A DNA stretch of 7,466 nucleotides from Chthoniobacteraceae bacterium (lineage in GTDB: Bacteria > Verrucomicrobiota > Verrucomicrobiia > Chthoniobacterales > Chthoniobacteraceae), in NCBI GenBank assembly GCA_947478975.1, contig CANJYI010000135.1:1-7466 (forward strand), given 5' to 3'. The notes beneath the pieces were generated by a model that had not been told where the DNA came from, did no database searches, and worked only from the letters and a program-made list of their open reading frames with translations. A program made the translations under genes and the position numbers. Each line of letters opens with the position of its first letter. Positions within the stretch are counted from its first letter, which is position 1. Below, one piece after another: positions 1-6,850 of the stretch.

Positions 1-66
1 CCTGTGCTCCTCCCGGTGTTCGGCCTGATCGGCCTGCTGTGCTTTACCAAGTGGCGGCTTTTCTAG
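1..66 (+). CDS. C-terminal end of an unidentified protein (partial, 5' end outside the window)
   Basis: Frame 1 is open from the first base to a TAG at 64-66 and encodes 21 residues. They form a hydrophobic stretch (PVLLPVFGLIGLLCF) followed by a short basic tail (TKWRLF). A terminal hydrophobic helix followed by positive residues is typical of a last transmembrane helix or of a C-terminal sorting tail such as PEP-CTERM, but no diagnostic Pro-Glu-Pro is inside the window. Frame 3 is also open, to a stop near 120, but its product looks less protein-like. The fragment is too short to name a family or to prove that it is coding. Confidence 0.4.
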   Translation, partial: PVLLPVFGLIGLLCFTKWRLF

Positions 67-89
67 TCCGCCGGGAGCCGTCTGTTTTT
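53..89 (+). terminator. Possible weak terminator after the first gene
   Basis: GGCGGCT at 53-59 can pair with AGCCGTC at 76-82 (seven pairs, one G-U), leaving a 16-nt loop that contains the stop codon. T83, G84 and five T (85-89) follow. The long loop and short stem make it weak. It would separate the upstream gene from the amtB promoter. Confidence 0.25.
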
Positions 90-247
90 GGCCAGTTTCG
101 CAGGCCTGTACGTTTTTAGCCACCCACCCGAGGTCCGGGCTCGTTCTGGCTACTTTTGAGCAGTGTGTATTCTTTTGATCCTGGCCCGGGTCCGTCTGGA
201 TTGTGTTTTTGACATAGATGCGTTCATCTCCAGTAGTTTATGTTGCG

Positions 248-263
248 TGGCACGGCCGCTGCT
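248..263 (+). promoter_or_regulatory. Sigma-54 (RpoN) promoter for amtB-glnK
   Basis: TGGCAC at 248-253, five bases, then CTGCT at 259-263 match the RpoN consensus TGGCAC-N5-TTGCA/T with one internal mismatch before the final position. The invariant GG (249-250) and GC (261-262) are separated by exactly 10 bases, as the -24/-12 geometry requires. By that geometry transcription would start near 274 and give a leader of about 61 nt before the ATG at 335. RpoN control of ammonium transporter and P-II genes is well established in other bacteria. I found no clear NtrC-type dyad in 67-247, so the activator is unknown. A TTGACA at 209-214 has no well-spaced -10 partner. Confidence 0.75.
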
Positions 264-285
264 TAAGGAGTGCGTGCAGCCCAAC

Positions 286-300
286 GGTCCCTCAGGGGCC
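286..300 (+). promoter_or_regulatory. Small hairpin in the amtB leader
   Basis: GGTCCC (286-291) pairs with GGGGCC (295-300) around the loop TCA, giving six pairs with one G-U. It lies about 12 nt after the predicted RpoN start and 34 nt before the amtB ATG. There is no T-run after it, so it is not a terminator. It may stabilise the 5' end of the mRNA or have no role. Confidence 0.35.
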
Positions 301-334
301 ACAAAGCAGCGACACATCCCAAACTCATAACAAT

Positions 335-1969
335 ATGAAGATCCGAACCGCACTCCTCTCCGGGTGGATACCCATGGCAGTCGCCATGGCCGCCCTGCTC
401 TCACCCCTGAGTCCCGCCAAGGCACAGGACACTCCTCCAGCCGCTCCCGCCCCTGCCGCCGCGCCAGCCGCTGCGCCAGCCGCTGCCACGCCCGCCCCGG
501 CGGCCGCCGGAGCAGAAGCCACGCTCGAGATGCGCATCAACGCGCTGGAGGCTTACCTGCAAAACACCAGCCCCGACGCCGCCTTTGAGAGCCTCAAGGT
601 GAAGAAGAAAAACGCCGAGGGAGTCGAAGAATCCGTCTACCCCGAAGGCTTCTCACAGAAGACGCTCGGAGTTGCCGGCCCCGGCCACAACGCCTGGATG
701 ATGACGTCTGCCGCGCTGGTGTTGTTCATGACACTGCCGGGTCTGGCGCTCTTCTACGGCGGATTGGTCCGCCGCAAGAACGTGCTGAGCGTGCTTGCCC
801 AGTGCTTGGCCTGCGCCGGCCTGGTGTCGATCCTTTGGTGGGCCTTCGGCTACAGCCTGGTTTTCGGCAAGAGCTTTAACAGCCCCTTCCTTGGCGGCTC
901 GGAGTTCTTCTTCATGAAGGGGGTCGATTCGGCTCCAAACACGGACTACTCCTACTGGGTCTCGCACAACGTGTTTTCCATGTATCAGATGATGTTCGCC
1001 ATCATCACCCCGGCCCTCATCGTCGGAGCCATTGCTGAGCGCATGAAGTTTTCGGCGATCATGACCTTCATCGGCGCCTGGATGTTCCTGGTGTACTTCC
1101 CGATGGCCCACATGGTGTGGGGCGTGACCGGCTTCATGAACGGCGTCTGGAACAAGGACGCAGTCATCCCCGCGATCGACTTTGCAGGTGGCACCGTGGT
1201 GCACATGACCTCGGGCTGGAGCGCACTGGTGCTTTGCATCATCCTTGGCAAGCGTCTCGGCTTCGGCCGCGACAAGATGGCTCCCCACTCGATGGTGCTC
1301 TGTATGGTCGGGACCGGCATGCTCTGGGTCGGCTGGTACGGCTTCAACGCCGGATCGGCGCTCGCCGCCGACGGGATCGCTGCCAACGCCTTCACCACCA
1401 CCACGCTTGCAGCCGCCACCGCCTCCTTCACCTGGGCGCTCATGGAACGCGCCATGCGCGGACACGCTTCGATCCTCGGGTTCTGCTCTGGCGCTGTCGC
1501 CGGGTTGGTGGTCATCACCCCTGCCTGCGGATTTGTCGGCACGACGGGCGCCATGGTTATTGGCGTACTTGCAGCAGTGGTGCCCTACATCTTCGTGATG
1601 CACCTCAAGGCGCGCTTCGGCTACGATGACGCACTCGACACCTTCGGCGTGCACGCCGTGGGCGGCACCTTGGGAGCGATCATGACGGGGATCTACGCAG
1701 ACAAGGCAGTGAATGCAAACCTCGCCACCGCGGTCACCGCAGCGAAGGACGCAGCGGAACCCGGCAACGGACTGGAAAAACTCGTGGTCGACGGCGGCCT
1801 TCTGGGAGTGCAGCTTCAGGCCATCGGCCTGACCCTGGTCCTCTCGATCGTGGCAACCCTGGTGATCGCCCTCGTTCTGAAGGCAGTCATGGGCCTCCGC
1901 CCGACGGCCGAAGTCGAGGACGCGGGTCTGGACGTGAGCGAACATGGCGAAGAAGGTTACATCCTTTAG
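335..1969 (+). CDS. amtB: Ammonium channel/transporter AmtB with a long exported N-terminal extension
   Basis: This is a 544-residue Amt/MEP/Rh protein of the inner membrane that conducts ammonium. Residues 1-30 are a signal peptide ending in AKA, 35-60 are Ala/Pro-rich, and 61-78 look like a short amphipathic helix. The Amt core with 11 expected membrane helices starts near 119. Expected pore residues are present: Phe221 (after the conserved Gln218), Trp262, Asp282 in DFAGGTVVH, His290, Phe337 and Ser341 in GFNAGS, and the second pore histidine His440 in FGVHAVGG. The C-terminal tail keeps the conserved GLD-x3-HGE-x2-Y element (531-542) that docks P-II. The ATG at 335 is chosen because the in-frame ATG at 218 lies upstream of the RpoN promoter and lacks an N-terminal signal peptide. 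There is no clear Shine-Dalgarno sequence. The P-II gene follows after 55 bp. The family call is secure. Confidence 0.97.
   Translation: MKIRTALLSGWIPMAVAMAALLSPLSPAKAQDTPPAAPAPAAAPAAAPAAATPAPAAAGAEATLEMRINALEAYLQNTSPDAAFESLKVKKKNAEGVEESVYPEGFSQKTLGVAGPGHNAWMMTSAALVLFMTLPGLALFYGGLVRRKNVLSVLAQCLACAGLVSILWWAFGYSLVFGKSFNSPFLGGSEFFFMKGVDSAPNTDYSYWVSHNVFSMYQMMFAIITPALIVGAIAERMKFSAIMTFIGAWMFLVYFPMAHMVWGVTGFMNGVWNKDAVIPAIDFAGGTVVHMTSGWSALVLCIILGKRLGFGRDKMAPHSMVLCMVGTGMLWVGWYGFNAGSALAADGIAANAFTTTTLAAATASFTWALMERAMRGHASILGFCSGAVAGLVVITPACGFVGTTGAMVIGVLAAVVPYIFVMHLKARFGYDDALDTFGVHAVGGTLGAIMTGIYADKAVNANLATAVTAAKDAAEPGNGLEKLVVDGGLLGVQLQAIGLTLVLSIVATLVIALVLKAVMGLRPTAEVEDAGLDVSEHGEEGYIL
461..484 (+). repeat. 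Perfect 12-bp tandem duplication inside amtB
   Basis: GCGCCAGCCGCT occurs at 461-472 and again, directly adjoining, at 473-484. It encodes part of the Ala/Pro-rich linker (two APAA-type units) between the signal peptide and the Amt core. The unit is a multiple of three, so gain or loss of copies would keep the frame and change only linker length. Confidence 0.85.
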
Positions 1970-2024
1970 TGGATGTCCGCTTCGCAAAGGTTTAATCCTG
2001 CAACACACTTAAAAGACACGAGAC

Positions 2025-2363
2025 ATGAAAAAGATCGAAGCAATCATCAAGCCCTTCAAACTTGAAGAAGTGAAGGACGCCCTGGCGGAAATCGGGGTGG
2101 AAGGAATGACAGTCACAGAGGTCAAGGGGTTCGGCCGACAGAAGGGCCACACCGAGATCTACCGCGGCAGCGAGTACACGGTGGACTTCCTGCCCAAGAT
2201 CAAGCTGGAGGTGGTCTTGGCGGACGCACTGGTGGACGCGGCGGTCGCAGCCGTGGTTCGCGCAGCCAAAACCGGCAAGATCGGTGATGGGAAGGTGTTT
2301 GTGAGCGCCGTCAGTGAGGCGGTCCGGATCCGTACGGAAGAGACCGGGGACCGGGCGGTGTAA
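2025..2363 (+). CDS. glnK: P-II family nitrogen regulatory protein (GlnK by position, GlnB-like by sequence)
   Basis: This is a 112-residue P-II signal protein, the canonical family length, expected to be a cytoplasmic trimer that senses ATP/ADP and 2-oxoglutarate. The T-loop contains YRGSEY at 46-51 with Tyr51, the site of uridylylation in proteobacterial P-II. Gln39 and Lys58 are present. The B-loop TGKIGDGKVF (83-92) carries Lys90, and Arg101 and Arg103 lie in the C-terminal nucleotide-binding region. Being next to amtB, its expected job is to plug AmtB when nitrogen is sufficient, hence the glnK symbol. Lys3 and Asp54, with GHTE in the T-loop, instead resemble Escherichia coli GlnB, so the protein may also act on other targets. 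It shares the amtB transcript (55-bp gap with no promoter seen) and has only a weak ribosome site (GAGAC just before the ATG). Confidence 0.96.
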   Translation: MKKIEAIIKPFKLEEVKDALAEIGVEGMTVTEVKGFGRQKGHTEIYRGSEYTVDFLPKIKLEVVLADALVDAAVAAVVRAAKTGKIGDGKVFVSAVSEAVRIRTEETGDRAV

Positions 2364-2387
2364 CCGACCTTCCGTAAAAGCAGTCAA

Positions 2388-2430
2388 AAAAGTGGCCGGC
2401 GGCTTTCAAGCCCCGGCCACTTTTGCGTTT
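2388..2430 (+). terminator. Strong intrinsic terminator of amtB-glnK
   Basis: AAAAGTGGCCGG (2388-2399) pairs perfectly with CCGGCCACTTTT (2413-2424). After one bulged C (2400), GGCT (2401-2404) pairs with AGCC (2409-2412) around the loop TTCA. This makes a 16-pair stem. On the plus strand it ends in TTTTGCGTTT. On the minus strand it would be followed by a run of six T, so it could act in both directions. It begins 24 bp after the P-II stop codon and separates that operon from the next gene. Confidence 0.87.
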
Positions 2431-2501
2431 CCACCGAGGGTCAGGTTTTGCACCTTGGCGGTTCAAACATTCCCCCAGACCGCGGGTTTCCTTCCAGGCA
2501 G

Positions 2502-2530
2502 GGAACCTTTGTCCAAAAAACGGAGGTTCC
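2502..2530 (+). promoter_or_regulatory. Inverted repeat just upstream of the DUF1592 gene
   Basis: GGAACCT (2502-2508) and AGGTTCC (2524-2530) are a perfect 7-bp inverted repeat with a 15-bp spacer. A nested palindrome, ACGGA-GGT-TCCGT, lies at 2520-2532. They sit 20 bp before the chosen ATG. This could be an operator or a leader hairpin. No convincing -35/-10 pair is visible nearby, and no regulator can be named. Confidence 0.35.
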
Positions 2531-2550
2531 GTGGACGCGTCAATCCCCCC

Positions 2551-5500
2551 ATGAACAACAAAGCCCCCCACTCGCCAAAACCAATGCGCCGCCCCGCGCC
2601 GCCTCTCGCGTTTCCTGCTCGTCTTTGGTCTGCGCTGCTCTGGACGGTGAGCTTTCTGTCGGGTGCCGGGCCGGCGCCCGCCGCCTCGGTCACGCATGCG
2701 CAGTTCAAGGAGGAACACCGTGCGTTTCTCAAGGACTACTGCATCGAGTGCCACAACGAGGATAAGCAAAAGGGGAAGGTCCGGCTCGACCAGCTCTCCT
2801 TTACGTTGGACTCCGTCCAGGGAGCGGATCTCTGGCAGAAGATCCTCAACCAGATCAACTCCGGAGAGATGCCACCGGAAGATTCCAAGCAGCCGGAGCG
2901 GGGCGCAAAGACCGAGTTCCTCGACTCGCTTTCGCACACGCTCATGGCCGCCCGCCGCTCCCTCGGGGATTCGGGAGGAAAGATCACCATGCGCCGCCTC
3001 AACCGCCGCGAGTACAAGAACACCATCCGCGATCTGCTCGGCGTAAACATCGATGTGCGCGACCTTCCTGCGGACGGGGGCGCTGGCAGCTTCGACACGG
3101 CAGGCTCCTCGCTTTTCATGTCGAGTGACCAGCTCGAGCAGTACCTCGCCCTCGGCAGAAAGGCGTTGGATGAGTCCTTTGCCCGCTTCATTGCGCCTTC
3201 TGCCGGAGTCCAAAAAACCGAGAGGCTCCGCAAGGATCCGGAGGAGTGGGCCAACAAATACATGCCCATCTACACAGAGGGCTACGAAAAGAAATACGCC
3301 CGCTTCAAGGCCTGGTGCGACGCCGTGGACCAGGCGGCCGCGAAACCCGAGAACACTGCGGCTGTCGAAAAACTGCGCGGGGATCCGCGGCTCAAAACAC
3401 AGCCGCACCTGTTTTACAGCCGGTTTGCCGAAATTCAGGGCGCCCCGGCCCCGAAGGAGTTCGAGTTCCGCGACGTGGAGGACGCGCAGTTCGCCCGCAG
3501 CGAATACGAGTTCCACCACCAGTACTACGCCGACTACCAGAAACTGCCGCAGCGCGAGACGGGCGCCTACCTCATGCTCTACAGCTTGGGCCGCTACACC
3601 GGCGTCACCGCTCCCTCCGTCTGGCCGGCCGGCCGCTACACGCTGCGGGTCCGGCTCGCCGCGACAGACGAGTCGCCCCAGGAACGCCGCTTCATCGAAG
3701 TGGGCACGGGCAAGGCCGATGCCTCGGACTTCAACGTCCTCAGCTCGCACCAGGTCACCGGCACGCTCGCGAATCCGCAGCTGCTTGAAATCCCCGTCGA
3801 AATCAACGCCAGCGGGGACCGCAACTTCGCGATTCGCGACAAGCGGCCCAACAATCGGGCTGCGGAATACGCGCTCTTCCGGGAGGCGTGGGACAAGACC
3901 GGCAGCGGCCCGCGTCCGTGCATCTGGGTGGATTTTGTGGAACTGGAGGGCCCGGCGGGCGCGCCTGCATCTGCGGCGAAAGCCACCGTTTACAAGGAAC
4001 GCAGGGAAGTGGAGTTGCACGCGAACGCCATGGTTGGGGGCACGTACAACGGTTACTTCAAAGGCGGTTACGAGGCCGCAAAGGCTTTCCTCGCCACCGG
4101 CATGCCGCAGAAGGGAATCCCGGATGAGGTGGAGGCGAAGTTCCGAGTAAAGGCGTTTGAAGAAAACGGCCCGAGCTTTGAACGCTACCTCAACGATCCC
4201 CTCACCAAGACCGGCGCCTACCTCACGATCTTCAACGTTCACACGGAGGAGGTGGTCACCCTGCCTCCCGACCAGCCTTCGGGCTGGCTCAAGACAAAAC
4301 ACGAAATCGAAACGGCTCCCCCCGGGGAATACGTGCTCCGGATCCGCATCGGCGCGGCGGAAGGCGTTCCGGCAGAGCGGCGCTTCCTCATGTTTGGAAG
4401 CCGGAAAGAGAAGGACGATTTCACCCTCCTTCGGACCTTCCAAATCAGCGGGACCACGAGCGCCCCGCAGACCATCGAGGTGCCCGTGAGCATCACCGCG
4501 GACGGTCCGCACACCTTCGTCCTGCGCGAAAAGCGCGATCCGAAACAAGATCATGCGGCCTACACGGAGGCTCGGAAGGCCACCGGTGTCGGACCGGTCT
4601 CCGCCCTGTGGGTTGACTGGGTCGAATGGGAAGGCCCGCTGGCGGTGGCGCCGCAGCCGAGCCTTGCAAAGACCGAGCACATCGAGCCCGAATCAAAAAC
4701 ACCCGAGATCCAGCGCATCCATGACCGCTCGCGGACACAATTTCAAAACTACGAGAAGTGGCAGGCCAGCGGCGGCGAGGTGGCGCGGCTTTCGGAGTTC
4801 GGCTTCCGCGACAAGGATGCCGCGGAATTCCACAAGTACGTCTGGGAGCAAAACAACCGCTGGTTTCAGCAGTACCTCGACTGGCCAAAGGCCAAGACGG
4901 GCTTCTACCTCGACAACACGGTGAACGAAACGTCCGAGTTTGCAGTCAACCTGCCGCCGGACGCGGCCACCGGAGACTACGTCATGCGCGTCAAGATCGG
5001 GCGCGTTCCGGACATGCCTCCCGAAAGGGCCTTCCTTTCCTTTGTCGAGGCCAGCCCCATCGACAAAGACGACCGCACCTTCCTTGCCAACCGGCAGGTG
5101 ACTGCCGACCTGGAGCAGCCCGAGGTTCTCGAACTGCCCTTCCGCATCGTCCCCAACGGTCCGCGCAAGTTTCTGCTGATGGAGAAGCGCCCGCTGAAAA
5201 AGGAAGGAATCAGCCTGCCGGGACGCACCCGCATGCTCAAGGAGCCAAAGCAGCGGGACCCGGCGCTGTGGATGGACTGGATCGAGTGGCAGGGCCCGCT
5301 CAACACACCCACCGAAGCGCCTTCGCAGGCGCTTTTGCAGGCCCGCACCCAGGACAGCGCGGGCGCAAGGGAGGTCATCGAGCGGTTTGCCGTGCGCGCC
5401 TTCCGCGACAAGGCGCCCAATCCGGACTACCTCGACAAGCTGGTGCGGCTTTTTGAAGCGCGCATGAAGGCGGGGGACAACTTCCAGACCGCACTCAAGG

Positions 5501-6627
5501 AGCCTCTCAGCGTCGTGCTCGCAACGCCGCGTTTCCTTTATCTGAGCGAGCCCGCCGAGGAACAAAAGCCGCGGCCGCTCAACGCCCTGGAGCTTGCGAC
5601 GCGCCTCTCCTATTTCCTGTGGAGCGCTCCGCCCGACGACACGCTCCTGGCGCTCGCACGCAGCGGTGAACTGCATAAACCGGCAGTGCTCGCGGCGCAG
5701 GTGGACCGGCTCATCGACAGCGGGAACTCGCGCGAGTTCGTCAACGGCTTTACGCACCAATGGCTGCGCATGGACCGGCTGGATTTCTTTCAGTTCAACA
5801 CGCAACTCTACCGCGACTTCGACGAGAGCACCAAGGCCGCGGCGCGGAACGAAGTCTTCCGCACGATCGAGCACCTGCTGCGCGCAAACGCCAGCGTGCG
5901 CGACTTGCTGAAGTCCGACTACGTCGTTGTCAACGGCTTGCTGGGCACCTTCTACGGACTCGAGGGAGTCAGCGGTGATGAGTTTCGCAAGATTAGTCTG
6001 CCGGCAGGTTCGCCGCGGGGCGGCTTGCTGGGAATGGCTGCGGTGCTGGCCATGGGCAGCAATGGCGAACACACCAGTCCTGTCGAACGCGGGGCGTGGG
6101 TGCTGCGATTTTTGCTCAATGAGCCGCCGCCGAACGCGCCTCCAAACGTGCCGCAGATCACGCGTCTCAACGGGCAGCTCCTGACCACGCGCGAGCGGCT
6201 GCTTGCGCACCAAGAGCAACCGCAATGCGCGAGCTGCCACCGCGCCATCGACCCGATCGGGTTCGGTCTGGAGAACTTCAACACGGTCGGCAAATGGCGC
6301 ACCGAGGACAGTTTTCAGGCAGTGGATGCAAACGGAAAACCCAATCCAAAGCTGGTCAAGCACTGGACCATTGACCCGGCTGCGGCGCTCCATAAGGGCC
6401 CAGCGTTCAGAGACTACTTTGAGCTCCGCGACCTCATCGCTGCAAGGCCGGAGTCCTTTGCCAGAGGCCTGTCTGAGAACCTCATCGCCTATGCACTCGG
6501 CCGCCCGTTTGGTTTCACCGACGAGGACCTGGCTGCGGGCATGGTTGAGCGGGTGAAAGCAAAGAACTTCGCCATGCGCGAGTTCGTGCAGGCGCTGGCG
6601 GCCAGCAAGGAGTTTCGCACGAAGTGA
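2551..6627 (+). CDS. Very large exported DUF1592-family (planctomycete-type) cytochrome c protein with three internal repeats
   Basis: This is a 1358-residue protein. In order: an N-terminal export signal (about 1-45, basic stretch, hydrophobic core 25-39, cleavage near PAPAA); a planctomycete cytochrome c-like domain with haem motif CIECH at 64-68; DUF1587 (about 147-210, starting RRLNRREY); three related units at about 220-468, 469-696 and 697-916; DUF1595 (about 937-1000); DUF1592 (about 1008-1150); DUF1588 (about 1154-1255) with a second haem motif CASCH at 1226-1230; and DUF1585 (about 1291-1358). Both c-type haem sites look intact, so a periplasmic or surface electron-transfer role is inferred; the substrate is unknown for the family. 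Family members are, as I recall, usually about 700-1000 residues, so the middle accounts for the extra length. The ATG at 2551 is preferred over 2584 and the open upstream frame because it gives a signal peptide. No Shine-Dalgarno sequence is seen. The gene stands alone, with no DUF1552 gene behind it. Confidence 0.93.
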   Translation: MNNKAPHSPKPMRRPAPPLAFPARLWSALLWTVSFLSGAGPAPAASVTHAQFKEEHRAFLKDYCIECHNEDKQKGKVRLDQLSFTLDSVQGADLWQKILNQINSGEMPPEDSKQPERGAKTEFLDSLSHTLMAARRSLGDSGGKITMRRLNRREYKNTIRDLLGVNIDVRDLPADGGAGSFDTAGSSLFMSSDQLEQYLALGRKALDESFARFIAPSAGVQKTERLRKDPEEWANKYMPIYTEGYEKKYARFKAWCDAVDQAAAKPENTAAVEKLRGDPRLKTQPHLFYSRFAEIQGAPAPKEFEFRDVEDAQFARSEYEFHHQYYADYQKLPQRETGAYLMLYSLGRYTGVTAPSVWPAGRYTLRVRLAATDESPQERRFIEVGTGKADASDFNVLSSHQVTGTLANPQLLEIPVEINASGDRNFAIRDKRPNNRAAEYALFREAWDKTGSGPRPCIWVDFVELEGPAGAPASAAKATVYKERREVELHANAMVGGTYNGYFKGGYEAAKAFLATGMPQKGIPDEVEAKFRVKAFEENGPSFERYLNDPLTKTGAYLTIFNVHTEEVVTLPPDQPSGWLKTKHEIETAPPGEYVLRIRIGAAEGVPAERRFLMFGSRKEKDDFTLLRTFQISGTTSAPQTIEVPVSITADGPHTFVLREKRDPKQDHAAYTEARKATGVGPVSALWVDWVEWEGPLAVAPQPSLAKTEHIEPESKTPEIQRIHDRSRTQFQNYEKWQASGGEVARLSEFGFRDKDAAEFHKYVWEQNNRWFQQYLDWPKAKTGFYLDNTVNETSEFAVNLPPDAATGDYVMRVKIGRVPDMPPERAFLSFVEASPIDKDDRTFLANRQVTADLEQPEVLELPFRIVPNGPRKFLLMEKRPLKKEGISLPGRTRMLKEPKQRDPALWMDWIEWQGPLNTPTEAPSQALLQARTQDSAGAREVIERFAVRAFRDKAPNPDYLDKLVRLFEARMKAGDNFQTALKEPLSVVLATPRFLYLSEPAEEQKPRPLNALELATRLSYFLWSAPPDDTLLALARSGELHKPAVLAAQVDRLIDSGNSREFVNGFTHQWLRMDRLDFFQFNTQLYRDFDESTKAAARNEVFRTIEHLLRANASVRDLLKSDYVVVNGLLGTFYGLEGVSGDEFRKISLPAGSPRGGLLGMAAVLAMGSNGEHTSPVERGAWVLRFLLNEPPPNAPPNVPQITRLNGQLLTTRERLLAHQEQPQCASCHRAIDPIGFGLENFNTVGKWRTEDSFQAVDANGKPNPKLVKHWTIDPAAALHKGPAFRDYFELRDLIAARPESFARGLSENLIAYALGRPFGFTDEDLAAGMVERVKAKNFAMREFVQALAASKEFRTK
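3208..5298 (+). repeat. Three tandem diverged protein repeats within the DUF1592-family gene
   Basis: Residues 220-468, 469-696 and 697-916 share one plan. Each has a charged helical lead-in rich in Tyr/Lys/Glu, then an F-x-F/F-R-(D) segment (304-308, 531-532, 750-754), a KTGAYL-like strand (ETGAYL, KTGAYL, KTGFYL), and a G-x-Y-x-(L/M)-R-(V/I) strand (361-367, 592-598, 808-814). Then come P-x-ERRFL-like, VTGTL-like and LEIPV-like strands and an F-x-(I/L)-R/M-(D/E)-KR segment. Each ends in W-(V/M)-D-(F/W)-(V/I)-E-(L/W)-x-GP (last residues 468, 696, 916). The pattern suggests a beta-sandwich, perhaps carbohydrate-binding, joined to a helical linker. The fold is inference. At the DNA level the copies are strongly diverged, so the triplication is old. 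Confidence 0.75.
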
Positions 6628-6728
6628 GGCCACTTATCTGAGTTTTCTGGCTTATTAGCGATCTGAGCCCCGTGCATCAATCGTTCCGCCTTGTTCAGAA
6701 AAACGGCGCGAATTTTCGGCAAATCTGA

Positions 6729-6822
6729 CGCCCCGCAAGGGGCACTTCTCTTTCATCCCATGGCAACGCCATGGGCAAACCGTCCCCAAAAAGAATACGC
6801 GCTGAAAGGGCACCCTAACATG
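6729..6822 (+). repeat. Palindromic intergenic repeat, copy A
   Basis: This is a composite of stem-loops. GCCCC-GCAA-GGGGC (6730-6743) has a GNRA-type loop. CCCATGGC-AAC-GCCATGGG (6757-6775) is a perfect 8-bp stem. A weaker third element GCGCTGAAAGGGC lies at 6799-6811. The same modules in the same order occur in copy B on the other strand. The layout resembles the REP/BIME-like palindromic elements seen between genes in many bacteria, including Verrucomicrobia and Planctomycetes; I know of no established name for this one. Boundaries are approximate. Confidence 0.75.
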
Positions 6823-6850
6823 CCCGGTCCATCCGAAAGAGTGGCTTCAT

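Noticed and set aside
209..244. TTGACA-type -35 box upstream of amtB
   Set aside because: The best -10 candidates are spaced 19 or 24 bases away and are poor; the RpoN site is far better supported.
67..247. NtrC or IHF binding sites upstream of the RpoN promoter
   Set aside because: No dyad resembling TGCACC-N5-GGTGCA and no good IHF match could be found by eye.
218..334. An in-frame upstream ATG that would lengthen AmtB by 39 residues
   Set aside because: It lies before the RpoN promoter at 248-263, its extra residues show no signal peptide, and the ATG at 335 begins a textbook one.
653..2008. Long open frame on the minus strand opposite amtB
   Set aside because: The product is His/Arg/Ala-rich, lacks recognisable domains and mirrors the codon bias of amtB; it is a shadow of a GC-rich gene.
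2311..6633. Two long minus-strand open frames (2311-4680 and 4693-6633) covering the DUF1592 gene
   Set aside because: Both are complete antisense shadows of a gene whose plus-strand product has two haem motifs and five recognisable domains.
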